Shown here in pieces: positions 47,336 through 60,249 of a stretch of 62,000 bases of DNA (the stretch's first letter is position 1; each line of letters opens with the position of its first letter). The DNA is from Gnetum montanum (taxonomy: Eukaryota; Streptophyta; Gnetopsida; Gnetales; Gnetaceae). The DNA lies in assembly GCA_015680685.1 (NCBI GenBank), contig MNCI01034278.1, positions 249,118-311,117 of the forward strand, in the 5' to 3' direction. Below the pieces are notes generated by a model that saw only the letters and a list, made by a program, of their open reading frames with translations, was not told the DNA's origin and did not search any database. The position numbers and the translations under genes are program-made.

Positions 47336-48960
47336 ATGAAACCTTTGCAACCTATTCAACCTATTCAATCCATTCAACCTATCCAAATTGTCCAACTTTC
47401 TGTAGTAGTAACCATTGCACCTACGCAACCCTACATGCACACCATGCATGTTCCTCCCCCACCATATGTGACTCACGCATCGTTCATCCTACTTGTAGTG
47501 TTAGCACCATTTATGATGACCTAGTTCATGAACTTGTGATGGGGCTTGGGTGCTGTGCCCATAGCATAGCCCATGCAACAGGCATCGCATGTGGTCACAT
47601 AGCCCAGAGTCAGGTTGTGGACCACCCAACAACCACAGTAGGCAACATAACCCATGCAACCTATCATTACAACTGCACCTAGCTTGGATTAAGCATTCTA
47701 GCTGATCCAAAGCCTTACTGAAGAGGTTAAGTAGCTTAAGGCTACCTCCTTAGAAACCATCCATGTGATGGACTTCTACTAGGATGATCCAATCAGTCCT
47801 ATAATACCATCACTGGCACTACCTATTAGGGTCCTACTCCCATAGTTCACCAAATACAATGATGAAGGGAACCCTAACGTTCATTTGGTGACCTTCCAAT
47901 CAAAATGCTTCTTACTACAAGCATGACCATAAGTCATTATTTGTGTGTTTGTCATGTCTCTAACTGGCAAGGCACTAGATTGGTACCATGCACTCCCTAA
48001 GGCTTCCATAACGTCTTTGAAGGACTTACTTACCTAATTCATCACTTACTTCAAATATAACTTGAAGCCTGAGGAAATCCTAGAACAACTAATGTAAGTT
48101 AAGTAGTGCCACCTAAAGCCCATGCAAAAATTCATCTAGCAATGAAGTGCATCACTTAATGAGATTCCTGAGCCTATCATAGAGACACACCTACTAGCCA
48201 TCTTCAAAGATGCAATAAAAAACTTCATCAAGTTGAAACTGTACTACCTTGCCCCATAGTCCCTAAGTTAAGCATTTGCTCAAACCAAGGGCATTTAGGA
48301 TGTGGTGGAGGCCAGCAAGGATCTTGCCTACGTGGCCTACAAAAACCTACATTCAAAGAAGGAGATATACAAGGACAAAGGAAAACAAGCAACCAAACCA
48401 ACACCAAACCAATGGCCAAGCCACCCAAGGCCTTAGCCAACAACAACAAGGTGGGTGGCTCTAACATAGCAACAAACAACCAGCATGCATTGTCAGCAGC
48501 TATGGCACCAACTACCACAAGGCCTAACTTCAAGCACAAGGATCACTCAAATTATGCATCATTTCCCATCAAATGGTCAAAGCTGTTGGACCAACTACTT
48601 CATGTTGGGCACATCCAGAATAAGCAAATGTTTAAGGATGATTGCAATGATCGATATTGTGAGCTTCTTAGAAATCCTTTGGCTACACTACCTAATGAGC
48701 CTCTGGTCCCTAAACATTTCAAATTGGATTGATTTTTCCAATATCATCAATTTCAAGGTCATGATATGGACTTTTGCATGGCTTTGTAGGATGATATCCA
48801 ATGAATGATTGACAAGGGTGAGTTGCTCCTTGACACTACCAACCTAGTGCACCCACAAAGCCAATCAATGGAGGTTTACAAGGACCCACTCAATGCAAGT
48901 AGTGCAGGGTATGTCATCAATGCCATTAGCGTTGATGACAACTCATGATCGGTGTAGGAA
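47336..48960 (+). pseudogene. Ty3/gypsy gag relic, element 2
   Basis: Strongly decayed homologue of the gag at 56252. Recognisable are a Pro/Gln-rich N-terminus, FTKYNDEGNPNVHLVTFQSK (about 47850; compare YTKYNGEGDPNAHLITF in element 3), KHKDHSNYASFPIKW, and a degenerate zinc-binding motif in the order FFQYHQFQGHDMDFC (about 48731-48775) followed by MIDKGELLLD. The first Cys of the finger is lost. Many C-to-T stops and several frameshifts. Gag would package the element RNA. Confidence 0.75.
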
Positions 48961-49559
48961 TCATTTGTGGTTCATGTGCCCTCTGGCAACACTAGGACCC
49001 CCTCAATGCCAACTAGTTCAACGACCCATTTTTTCATCAGAGGACCACCTCGAGTGCCCATAACACCCTTTGTGTTCAGGGCCTCGTAGCATGTTATAGC
49101 CACAATAGCTCAAACACCCTTTGTCATAAGGGCGTTGCAATATGTGGACTCCCCACTTATTGAAAGTCTAGTGGTGGATAATGCATTAATCCCTTCTCAC
49201 CCAAGCATCATCCTATAGCCAATACCAATAGGCAAATGAGATGGTATACCAAGAGGCCTAATGAGCACCTTGCCGATCGAATGCTTAGGAAACACTAGGA
49301 GCAAAGGGCATTAGGCCCACCAAAGCTTGTCCCCTTGTTTTCCATCCTAATGACCCAACCAACTAAGGAGGCTACAATGACCAACAATAAACAATGGAGC
49401 ACTAAGGCTCCAAATCAAACAAAGCAAGCAAGATCTAAATCCCCTCCATGAGAGATCCATTCCTTGGGCCATATGGAGGAGATGAAGGCCATCAACAATA
49501 GGGTAGCAAATAGCAAAAAATACTTCCTTGACACATTGGCCTAAGTCAAGCAAGCTTTG

Positions 49560-50370
49560 AAATAGAAAAATAAAATATTAATCCTATACGACCTTGTAAT
49601 AACTTCCTCCACCCACCTTGAAGCATTAGTACGCATGTTGACCTCCATTCTTATCATGGAGGACATCCCAGTGGACAAACAATCCATTTATGCTATGACA
49701 TTACCTTCTTCTCCATAGGAGTTAAGTTCAATGCCCCTAGCATTTTGTGAGGCAATTAAGGTGGACCCTAAGAAGGGTTAAGTCATTACCATGCCAATGT
49801 TCATCTCCATCTGCATAGGGGAGTGTAGGATTTGCAGGGTGCATGTTGACGATGGGGAGGCAACCAATGTCATCCCATACATAGTCATTGACAAGCTTGG
49901 TCTCATTGATCAAATCCAACCAACAAAGATAACATGCTTGAAATCATTCAATGAGTCATGTGTTTTCATAAGGGGAATTGTCATGATAGCCTTTGTGGTA
50001 GGGAATTAATTCCATACTATTTTTGAATTCATAGTGGTTAAGAAGATTCCAAGTTTCAACTTGATCTTGGATAGGTCCTGGTTAGCCTAGCTACAGGCTA
50101 TCTCCTCCCCAATCCATCAAGAAATCCACCTTTCATATGAAGGTGGAGAGGTTATCATACATAGTGACAATGTAGCCCCTCTGACTATCAACAAAATTTA
50201 TGTTGAACAAGAGTCAAAGGTGGAGTTCCCTAATGACACATCTTCGGTAGAGGATGAAGATGAAAAATGCAAACCAGACCAACCCAAAGAGTCAATGGGA
50301 GCTCCTGATGCTTCAGAAGATGCTTCTTGGGTAAAATTTCCCTTTGACATAATTGAAGAAAGTTAGGGTG
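49560..50370 (+). pseudogene. Ty3/gypsy aspartic protease relic, element 2
   Basis: The frame at 49791-50009 holds RVHVDDGEATNVIP (about 49836-49877), the protease active-site region, with DDG in place of DTG/DSG as in element 3, then a C-terminal FNLILDRSWL-like segment near 50058. Stops continue to about 50370. No RT follows; a tandem array and an antisense gene come next. Confidence 0.75.
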
Positions 50371-50751
50371 AATACCAAATCATGCCCTCTAGGCCCTACA
50401 TGCCATCTAACCCACACTGGGTTAGGAAACAACTACAGGATTAGGGCATTCCCTTGGTCCAATTGGCATAGGTCCTTGCCTACCTCACTTCTACATGCTT
50501 TACTTGTTTGCATTTTGATTGCATTTTACATCAACTTGGTTGTTAGAATTTTTTCTTTTTTTTTTCATTGTTTATTTTACATGTGTTTATTTCTTCCAGT
50601 TGCGCATTCTTGCTAAGTCTACATTTTCACTTAATTACTTTTTGGTGGGTAGTTTACATATAAAAAATAGCAAAACACATAAAAATCAAAGATTACAAAA
50701 TGTCAAGGCTAACTAAGGCCTAAAACTTACAGTCTTTTCTTTCTTTATCGT

Positions 50752-50983
50752 ATGGCCTGAAATGCTTGAAAACTACTAGCATGGCCTGCCATGGCCTTAA
50801 ATTGGTGTCCTACAACCCGAAAAGGTCTTAAACTATTACATGACGTACCATGACCTAAACTAGCAACACTTTTCCTTTCAACGCATGGCTTGAAATGGCC
50901 TTAAACTATCACTAGGGCCTAGAATGGCCTAAAACTATCAAAATGTTATCTACACACATGGCCTAAGATGGCCTAAAACTAGC
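50752..50983. repeat. Decayed ~27-bp tandem array, element 2
   Basis: About eight units with the core GGCCTGAAATGGCCTTAAAC followed by TA. Homologous to the array at 60250-60660 and related to that at 3441-3760. It lies just downstream of gag-protease. Confidence 0.75.
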
Positions 50984-51184
50984 AATTGCTATAGCCTAAT
51001 CGCATTAACTTATTAGAACACATAGTAAAAACATAACAAATAGATGCAGAAGCCTGCTTATCATACACTCCACATAGCAAAAACTCCACTACATCTCATA
51101 AAAATAGTACATGTCATCCACATTACATGGCCAAAATACACAAAGATACAAAAATTCCCAATGATAAGACTACATCAGGGTCTA

Positions 51185-54100
51185 CTCAACCGATGGTGCT
51201 AGGTGGGGATGGAGGTTCCTCTTCCTCTACCATGACATTGGGGCTTGTAGCATCACCTAGTGCCTATAAGCAACAACAATAGGATATAAAAAATTTAAGA
51301 AAATGTACAATATAAACCTAATAGAAAAAATTATTAAAAAGAAACATAAATAAATGACCTAAGAGGGCCTTGCATCAACCATGTCTAGAGCTATTCTATC
51401 AAGGCCATTCTCCAAGCATCAAAGGATCTTGACCTTTGATAGCCACATCTAGTCTTCCTAGCCAAAGTCAACACTCACAAAGGTCTTATCTTCATCCACT
51501 GCAGTCCATGTGAGTGGCTACATAGAAAATGTGGCGTCTCCCCTAAAGGCATGGCAATCTCCTACTCAAGAGCACCACTAACCACTCTATGATAAGTGAA
51601 TATCTCAAAAGCCTAACTTCCACCAATTTCCTCAGTGAATAATTCAAGTCAATGGGCTTTGACAACAATGCCTTCCATGAAAGCAAATTTATCTAACATC
51701 TCTACCCATGGCTTCATGTGATGTGTAGGCACAAGTGGTGGATCATTAGTAGGAACATCTAAGGCTACAATCCAACATGATTCAATATTTAGCAACAACT
51801 AAATAGCCAAAGATGCAAGAGCAAAGGAGCCAAAAATAGATAGCAACTTAAAGTGCTTACCAAGCAAGTCCTCAGGTGTAAGTGTGGGGGGATCTCCCAA
51901 CTACACACCATAAATAGGTTGGCAAATTCACCCTCATTAAGGTGGAATAGCCACTCTACATAAAACTACTGAAAGGTCTCTATGGCCTCATGCAACTCCT
52001 CTCGGTGTACCTCCTCTTCCTTAGCTTGAGGACAGGCTATCTTCACCACTGTCATTATTGCTTCTTCGGTAGCCCTCTCACCTAACTCACAGACATAGCA
52101 TAATAGCATTAGCATAACATAGCAAGAAAAAATAAAAATTATGAACATGGAAAATTTAAAAATAAATGCATCTACACATGAACTAACCTACAACATTTGT
52201 GTGGAAAGTGGGTATCTTGAGGCAGATCCTCTTGACAACTACCTATCCAACCGCAGAAGCTGCCGCCTCTGTTAGGCATGGCCTCTTGATCTTTGCCTTG
52301 GAAGGCCCCACCATTTTTGCAATATAGTGGTTGACCTTGCTCACATCACCAATAATGGTTGTGGGATACTCACCTGCACTATCATGGGAGTAATGTGATC
52401 ATGACCTCCCCAAATGGACTTTAGTTGTAACTGAGTATGACTTATTGATCCCCTCTAGGGGGTCCTACGTACAAGTGGTTGTGAAAAAATGCCTAACCCA
52501 AGCCTTGGAAAACTGCTCACGATCCTACACTATCCACTATTTGCTATCTTGGATGACCAAGAACCCTGCGAAGAATGCAAAGTATACGTGAGACCTCACC
52601 TAGAGGTTGTAGTGAAGTCTGGTGATCTCCACTTGTAGTCTAGTGGCAGGAAAGGAGGCCTAGTTGAACCTTATGCTCTTCTCTAATACCTCCCTCATCA
52701 TCCATGCTTGATCCACCCCAAGGATCTTTCTTTGGAAGAGCAGCTTTAAAAAGGCACAGCCATGAAAAAGAGGGTAGAGTTCCTAGACCTTAGGCATCCA
52801 CATGTCTCTAACCATGATGCCTTTGTGAGATCGGGTGGTTTCCAACCACTCCTCAATCTCTCCTTTGTGGTCCATCTCTCTACTAGCCTTGTCAATGACC
52901 AATGGGCCTTTAGAGGGGAGGCCAAAGAGGTTAGCAAAAAAGGCATCACTAAGGTCCAAGATAACCCTCACTCTATGCATGTGAGTGATGAAGTGTAGGC
53001 ATCACTGCTAAAGGAGTCAATAATGATGACCATCTCAACCATGAGAATTCTTGGGCTAAGGGCCAAGAAAAGGTCTATCAACCCAACCCATGTGAGCTAA
53101 CTAGTCAATGCCTGTGAGGCCTGATGACATAACCAATGTTGTGCACCCTCCACATCACCGTATTTCATTATGAGGGTAGCCTCGCTACAGCATGTGGTGA
53201 CCACTATCAGCTCTCCTAAAGCAACTACAACTATAACATAGGCAAAATTAACATTAGCATTATGCAAGGAGAAATCAATGAGTGCATGTGAGTAAGCTTA
53301 AAATTTGAACAACAAGTGCTTATGTGAAACAAACGGTGTGCCAAGCAAAGGTGGTGGTGCAACTAACTCCTCAAAGTTGGGCTTACCACTTGCACACCCC
53401 TCATTGAGCCAATTGAGGATCCTACATCGCTCAAATGCCTTTGAGTATTAGGTGGAGTATTTTTTAAATCCTCTCCCACCTATTCAAGTATGACCTCCCA
53501 AAATTTTAGACAAGAGGAGAACACCTCTAAAGTCATGCAAGTCAAGGCAAGGAATTTTTCCTCCTCATGGAGCCCCTAATCATCAACTTTGAATCTGGCA
53601 TTAGGCATGACCACTTAGTGATTAGCAAATTTAGCATGGCCAATAGCAAGAAACATAATGCAAAATCTTAGGAGCACTTACCCTTCAGCATAGTATAAAG
53701 TTCAAGGTGGGTTCTAGAACATAGTATGCACATGTAAAGCAATGAAGATGGTGTTGCTCCTATTGTAACAAGAGAACTCCGACATCCCTCAAATCTTGGA
53801 TAAGGCATAAGATCCCTTAGGGCCTCATGTCAAACCACCTACTCTATTACCACCAGTCATGGGCTTATCAAACATGAACCTCAGTATGTCTCGGTTGGCC
53901 TTGGGAAACAATGTTTTGGTGATGGTGGCCATCGCCTCCGTCTCTAAGTGTGACCACATGATCACAGTGAACTACTATAGCAAGAAGGCCAAGAACTCGG
54001 ATGCTCTAGGCCAAAACCATACCACCTAAAAATCCAACTTCATATCTGGTGTAGGCATGTTGGGCACAGGCTTGCTCATGCAACAAAGCATGCTAGTAGC

Positions 54101-54380
54101 TCAACGATGACTAAAATGAACTTTAGCAACACCCTGCGATTACACAAATAAGAAAATGTAGCATTAGTATACATTAGATGCATTCTGGAAAAAAAACATT
54201 AATTTATACTTAGCAAAAATTAGCATGGCATAGCATAACTTAGAAAAAATATCCTAGGGCCCCTTGGGCCCTACAGGTATAGGACATCAACATATGCATC
54301 TAACATGCCTAGTACTCACTGGGGTAAAGCATGTCTTAGCAACATTAGCATTCTATTCCACATGATCGCACATTTGACAT
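51185..54380 (-). pseudogene. Antisense multi-exon gene of element 2, with an FCP1/NIF-like HAD phosphatase domain
   Basis: Exon 1 54380-54320 (ATG, MSNVRSCG), donor GTGAGT; exon 2 54133-53682, acceptor TAATCGCAG, donor GTAAGTG; exon 3 53594-53387, donor GTAAGC. Introns are 186 and 87 bp and the phases join (A/GG, then GG/A). Exon 2 matches plant FCP1-like phosphatases in order: KFILVIVELLA at motif I (DLNGLL in the family), WPRASEFLAFLLxxFTVIMW with Ser of motif II, ILRFMFDKPM, then YNRSNT and NPP ten residues apart, where the family has YNESNT...DDSPY...NPP. Both acidic motifs are changed. A larger block at 53230-52290 and a final exon from 51263 to the TGA at 51185-51187 follow; the last intron (51264-51358) matches that of element 3. 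About ten stops, mostly at Gln or Arg codons. FCP1-like enzymes dephosphorylate proteins; this relic probably never did, or lost it. Confidence 0.65.
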
Positions 54381-54399
54381 TACATTTTGCACATTTAGA

Positions 54400-55960
54400 A
54401 AGTTAACGCTAGCATTTTTTAGCTTACAAGTTTAAAATTTTTTTACATAACAATTTTCAAAAAATATTTTTAACTCTAGGAAATGTAGCCCAGAAAATTT
54501 CAAAACAAATTCTAACTTTGGGCTACATCCAAGAGTGTAGTCCAAGAATGTCCAAAATTTTTAACTATCAGCTACAATCCCCAAGGACCATAGTGAAACA
54601 CCATAAAAATTTTGAGGTCTCGACGATTCGGCCAAAATCTAACAACTCAGGGAAGGAGTCGCAACAAAGTGTAGCACAGTACAGATGAACTTCAAGGGAC
54701 AGAATGAAATGATGGGTGCACGGCAACAAGCCTTCCACTTTGCAAATTTTCTATGTTTCAAAATCTCAACATTTAGCATATTACACTGCATTACGCAACA
54801 TAGTGTAACGCCGTGTTAGGCAGCATAATATCAAAGACAGTCCACCACAGCATCAAGGATGGAAAGCATTCAAGACTTTGACAACCCAGCAAAAATCTCA
54901 AGGCTTAAGCAACAATCTACAGCAAGCTGTGTGTTTCAGTGGGTTTTCTTTCCTAGTTAAGGGGCCCATTACGCTACGTTACGCAGTGTAGCATAGTAAA
55001 ATCCCAAAAGAGATTGAAATAGAGGAAGCACAGCAACAATACTTCAACTTTTGCAGATTCATTATTTTATGTTGAATCATGCTATGATGCGTAATGTAGT
55101 GTAACGCAGCGTAATGCAAGTAACGATAGCACAATTCAAACATCAGTAGTTCATACGCCACAATACGCTCTCTAGCATATTGCAGCGTAATCAAAGGACA
55201 GTTTGTCGCCAAAGTTCAAATAGGAATAGTTTACAACACGCTGCACAGCACAGCGTCGCAAGCTCCAAAGACAACACATCAAGTCAATGGCATCATGTAA
55301 GTTCAGGACACGCATCATCTAAACCGTGTTTTCCTCCTAACCCCAACCTTATAAATGCTCCAATTGACAAAGATCAAAGGGTTGGCAAAAATTTTCTCTT
55401 TCAAGGTTGGCAAGAGAGCAAAAAGAAGATTAGTGATCATGAGAACATCGGAGGTGATTGGCAAGAGCTCTTGATCAGAAACAATCAGCTACCAGATATT
55501 CTCCCCAAGGTCTGACTTCCTTGCTCCCAGATTGGCTAGAACAAGGTAGACTGACCCTCGCTCATTTCATCTTTAGATAACTTTCTTGCTGCTAGCATGT
55601 GCTTCGTCCAAATCGAAGCCCACCTATAATCATTGTATCAAACATATTGTGTTCATAAATTAAATCCCAGATCTTATGATCGTATTCCCTACAAATCTGA
55701 TTCATTGCATCCTATTTATACTGATTCGACAATCACATCTAAATCGTTTACATCATTTTCAATTGTTTTCGGGATTAACAATATTGCATCGCCTTATAAA
55801 AAAATCTTCATTTTGTCATCAAATTATTATAAACATTTTACTGATTAAGTAAGTCCCTGTCTGATCGACAAGACTGTTCAGGGTACCTCAGATTCGTTTT
55901 CTCTCCAGCACGGTCCTCGCATGGATCCGGGGTTAGAACTGTGTACACAAACTTTTGTTT
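54400..55960 (+). repeat. Putative LTR before element 3 (5' LTR of 3, possibly shared with element 2)
   Basis: It lies between the 5' end of the antisense gene of element 2 and the gag of element 3. It contains TTACGCAGTGTAGC-type words, a TATA-like box (CCTTATAAATGCTCC, about 55347) and an end (55850-55940) homologous to the LTR end at 10495-10600. Exact ends and a second copy are not available. A candidate primer site, TTTGGTATTTCCAGCGATCG, follows at about 55958, with a small hairpin CGACG/CGTCG. Confidence 0.5.
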
Positions 55961-56251
55961 GGTATTTCCAGCGATCGACGTTTTCCGTCGTTACAGTTTT
56001 CTGGCACTAGAAGGAGGGCCTTCATATCTGATCCACATTTTACAAGTAGTCTTTTAAGCTATCTATACCCATTTTCAATCAACATAAACGTAATACCTCT
56101 GAGGTTGTTTACGAAATTGTTTGATGTAGATCAGTCACCTCGACGATTCCTTTAGAATCCTACAAGATAGAAAGTCCTGATTATTATCTTAGTTCTCCTT
56201 TGTCCTTCCGATCTCTACCTTTATCATCATTATTTCCGAATCGCATAGAAA

Positions 56252-58609
56252 ATGGTTACATTAACCACAGTTGTTGACACTACCAACCTAGAAAACCCCT
56301 GGACCATGCAAGTCACACTTCTAGTGGTCGAGCCACCAACTAGTCCAATGTGACCCCACCGCTTCCTTAGGCTTCAAAACAAAGAGCCTGAGGGACATGC
56401 TCGGCGCAAGGAACACTGTAATTTCCTTTGTACTAAGCTAGCAGAAAACCTGCCCATGTATCCGCAAGAACTTGAGGAAAAATGAGAATATGAGTTCATG
56501 TACTGCAACGAGAAGGAATTTATTCCTTCACCGAATGCCACTGTGCCCCTGACAGATCAACAAAAGTGGATCCTAGACCAAATGTTGATGGAAAAGACAT
56601 CACCAGAACAACTAGAGGTCTTGTTCCGTGATGAAATGCTTCACGATGGGCAAGACGATCTAGAATCTCACTCTGAAGGAGGCAGTCATGCTGATTTCAC
56701 CATGGCCCCTCCCTCCACGACATCCCATGTAAATCCATTGTTCATGGTTACCACGCCTCTGACATTATCCAATACCAATTGATTCCCACATTTTCCATGC
56801 TTACATTTTCTTCCTCTAACTATACTTCTGGCCGGGCGAAGGTCCCTCATAGATCATTCCCCAGCAGGTGCAATTACTTAATCCACCCCATCGTATGCCT
56901 GCACCTGTGTCACCGCATGTACACACGATACCTACATCCCAATTACCTACAACACCAACTTTGCTCCCGACTCACATGATAGAGCCTACCACCATGGCAT
57001 GGTGGGCTCCCAACATGTCTCTTGTTGCCCATCCTGCGGAAATGCACCACCATCCCCACCATTAAAGTTAAGTCCCACAAATGCTAAACCCAGCTACGGG
57101 ATCGCTGCTCATGCCTCCAACTACACAAATAGCATACCCAATAGCGCAGCTGATAGCAATCACTCCATCCACACCAACCACCGGATGTTGGATGCCACAA
57201 GCAACACTACCTCCTGGGAATGTCTCGATGGCACCGACCATTGGCCAAGTCGCTGCCTCTGTTCTGCCACTTGGTGCAGCTCCACTCGCCGTTCCACAGA
57301 TGACCTCATCGTCCACAGGTTTGGATCAAGCCTTCCAGCTCATTTAGACCCTTATAGAGGAGGTCAAGCATCTCAAGGCTGCTGGTTCTGACATGGTGCA
57401 AGTCATGGATTTTTACCATGACGATCCTATTAGTCCAGCAATCCCAGTCCTGTCGTTGCCACCTAGGATGCCCCTTCCCGATTACACAAAGTACAATGGC
57501 GAAGGTGATCCCAATGCCCACCTCATCACTTTTAGGTCAGAGTCCTTATTGTTGCAACAATGGCTACATATTATAATCCATGTCTTTGCTATGTCCTTAA
57601 TAGGTAAAGCTTTGGATTGGTATTGAGCACTTCCATGTGCTTCCATTTCAACTTTGGAAGAGCTGTTAACCTAGTTTGTGACTCACATCAAATACAACCT
57701 GAAGCTAGCCAGAAGTCACACTGGACTAGCTCATGGGAGTCAAACAAGACCTGCTCGAGTTGGTCCAAAAGTTCATACAGCGTTGGAGTGCCACCTTGAA
57801 CAAGATCTGTGAACCCATCACGAAGGCCCATCTATTGGCAATCTTCAAGGGAATAGTCAACGACTTTATCAAGTCTAAGCTGTATTACCTTGCTCCACAT
57901 TCCCTCAACCAAGCCTTTGCTCAAACTAAGAGCATCCAAGACGTGAGGGAGGCTAGTAAAGATTAGGCGTATGTGGTCTACAAAAATGCCCATAGCAAGG
58001 GTAAGGATAAAGGCAAAACCACAACAACAACAGTAGCAGCGGTTGTCAAAGGGGCCAAGAAGAAAAACAACAACAACAAGAAAACAACTGTGGAGCCATC
58101 CGAGCTGAAAACTAGCCCAAATGGCACTAATCAAGAAGCTCCTCCGGCCCTCAAAGCACCTCCACAGCTAAGGCCAAAATTTGAGCGTAAAGATCGCTCA
58201 AATTACGCAACTCTACTTGTGAAGCCTTTAGAACTTCTGAAGCAATTATTGGGAACCAGTCACATATGACATAAGGCAGTGTCCAAGGAGGCTCTGAAAC
58301 ATCATAGGCATCACTATGAATTACTCAAGAATCCCTCCTTGGCCCAACCTAATGAACCGCCCATTCCCAAGAAATTTAAGCTAGACCGATTCTGCGACTA
58401 CCATCAATTGTGTGGTCATGACACGGACTACTGTTGGGCACTGAAAGATGATATTCAACGTATGATCGATCAGGGCGACCTGATCTTAGACAGAAGTAGT
58501 CTAGCTCGCCCAGAAAACCAAGCCATGCATGTGTACCAAGACCCGTTAAATGCAAACAACGTAGGGTACACAATTAATGTGGTAGGAGTGGAGGGCGATA
58601 ATTGGGCAT
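56252..58609 (+). pseudogene. Ty3/gypsy gag, element 3
   Basis: The frame starts at ATG 56252 (MVTLTTVVDTTNLENPW); TGA at 56351-56353 and near 56483 fit former CGA or similar codons. After a frameshift, the gag core reads MPLPDYTKYNGEGDPNAHLI (about 57465-57525) with TGA after KALDWY (57624) and a TAG, then LLELVQKFIQRWSATLNKIC and FIKSKLYYLAPHSLNQAFAQ. A basic KKKNNNNKK stretch precedes the zinc-binding motif FCDYHQLCGHDTDYC (about 58389-58433) followed by LKDDIQRMIDQGDL, the hallmark of Tat/Athila gag. At least two frameshifts. Gag forms particles and binds RNA. Less decayed than the copy at 47336. Confidence 0.88.
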
Positions 58610-59085
58610 AGCCGAAACAACCTTTCGTGTTGCAAATGCATCCTCGCTCCCCCCGAACAATGGATCCATCAGCATCGACGAGTGGTGCTCCAAGGAAACC
58701 TTTTATCCTTAGAGCCCCTTCTTAGACAACTTCTCGGTAGCCCCTTGTTGGTAAAGTTGTAGGCCAACCCAGACCCATGCCCAAAGCTCCCTTTGTCATC
58801 AAGGTGCCAAAACTATCAACTGCCCCTCCTGTGTAGGGGCAAACCTCCAATTCAATCTCCCGATCCTAACTTAATGGAAAAGGAGAAGGAGGTATCATTG
58901 CTGGTATTGCCAAGGACAGTCTTACGCTTGGGTTTCCCAAGCCTAAACCCCTTGCTTCTGTACCCTTGGCCCCTTTTTCTAAAAATGGTGAAGTGACGCA
59001 AATGCAGCCATCTACTCCTAGCCAAAAGAAACATAGCCCTTGGCTGAATGTCACCCCTCCACAATAAATTCTTCTCCTAGGGTGA

Positions 59086-60019
59086 ATGGAAGAGGAAAAG
59101 GGTGACAAGCAGCCAGATCATGGGCGAAATCTCTTCGATGCCTTTACGCAAGTCAAACAGGCTCTAAAACAAAAAAATACAACATTGAGCCTTTATGACT
59201 TACTCATGATGTCACAGAAACATCGTGAGGCTATGGTTCATATGCTAACATCCATACCTGTGGATGAAAGCTTGCCGACAGATGAAGAAGTGATTCATTC
59301 CGTTATGCTTCCCCCCGCAGTTGAGAAACCCAGGCCTTCCTTGTTGACCTTTCATGACAAATCTAGTAAGGATGACCCAGAGAAGGGTCAGTTGACAACG
59401 ACACCCATGTTCATCACTATCCAGGTTGGCCAACACCGAATTCGGAGGGTGCATGTGGATGATGGGGCGGCCGCTAATGTCATCCCATATCCCATACTGG
59501 ATAAGCTAGGACTGATCAATCAAATCAGTCCTACCACGATGTCATGTTTAAAGTCGTTGAACGGGGCATGAGTGCAAGTCAAAGGAACAATGCACATCAA
59601 CTTTGTGGCAAGGGATCAGTTCCCCATAGACGCAACGTTTATTGTCATCGAATAGATGCTTGGTTTTAACTTGATCCTGGGGAGGTCTTGGTTGGCTCAA
59701 CTGAGGGTAGTTTTATCACCTATCCATTAGGAGATCCATCAACCCTACGCAAGAGAAGAAGTGGTCATCCACGGTGATGAAATAACCCCTCAGGCTGTTA
59801 ACAACATAGAAACGGAACAGGGGTCGAAAATTGAAATGTCTGAAGATCAGCCCCCTGTCTGAATACTTGAACAAGCTGAAACAGTGGCTAATGACAGCCT
59901 AACTTGGGCCGAACTACCATTCCTAGAGGAAGAATGTGATGTGGAGGAAAATGGTGATAAATCCCTTCATCTTTACGTGTCACCAAAAATAAAAGTGATC
60001 AGGAAACAATTACAGGACT
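59086..60019 (+). pseudogene. Ty3/gypsy aspartic protease, element 3
   Basis: In the same frame as the second half of gag. The core is ITIQVGQHRIRRVHVDDGAA followed by ANVIPYPILDKLG (about 59418-59515), with DDG at the active site where most proteases have DTG or DSG. Then FVARDQFPIDATFIVIE and LGFNLILGRSWLAQL. Stops at 59569 (TGA), about 59654 (TAG) and about 59729 (TAG) all fit Arg or Gln codons. The frame ends about 60019 (KVIRKQLQD then TAG). No RT frame follows: the tandem array and an antisense gene come next. Confidence 0.85.
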
Positions 60020-60249
60020 AGCTAGGAAGCTTGGTCATTTGAATGTTGTACAGTTTGCATGTATTTTCTTTCATCATGCTATCCCAGTTATGTTTTACAA
60101 ACACTCATGTTGTCTTTACGTTTACACCTATTCCTTGTGCTCCCACCAGCTGTTCTCATTTACACTTATGTTTTTACACTCCCACTAGTTATCTTTGTCA
60201 CCCTTAACTTTATCTACAACTAGTCATGTATGTTTTGTACCTAAAATAT

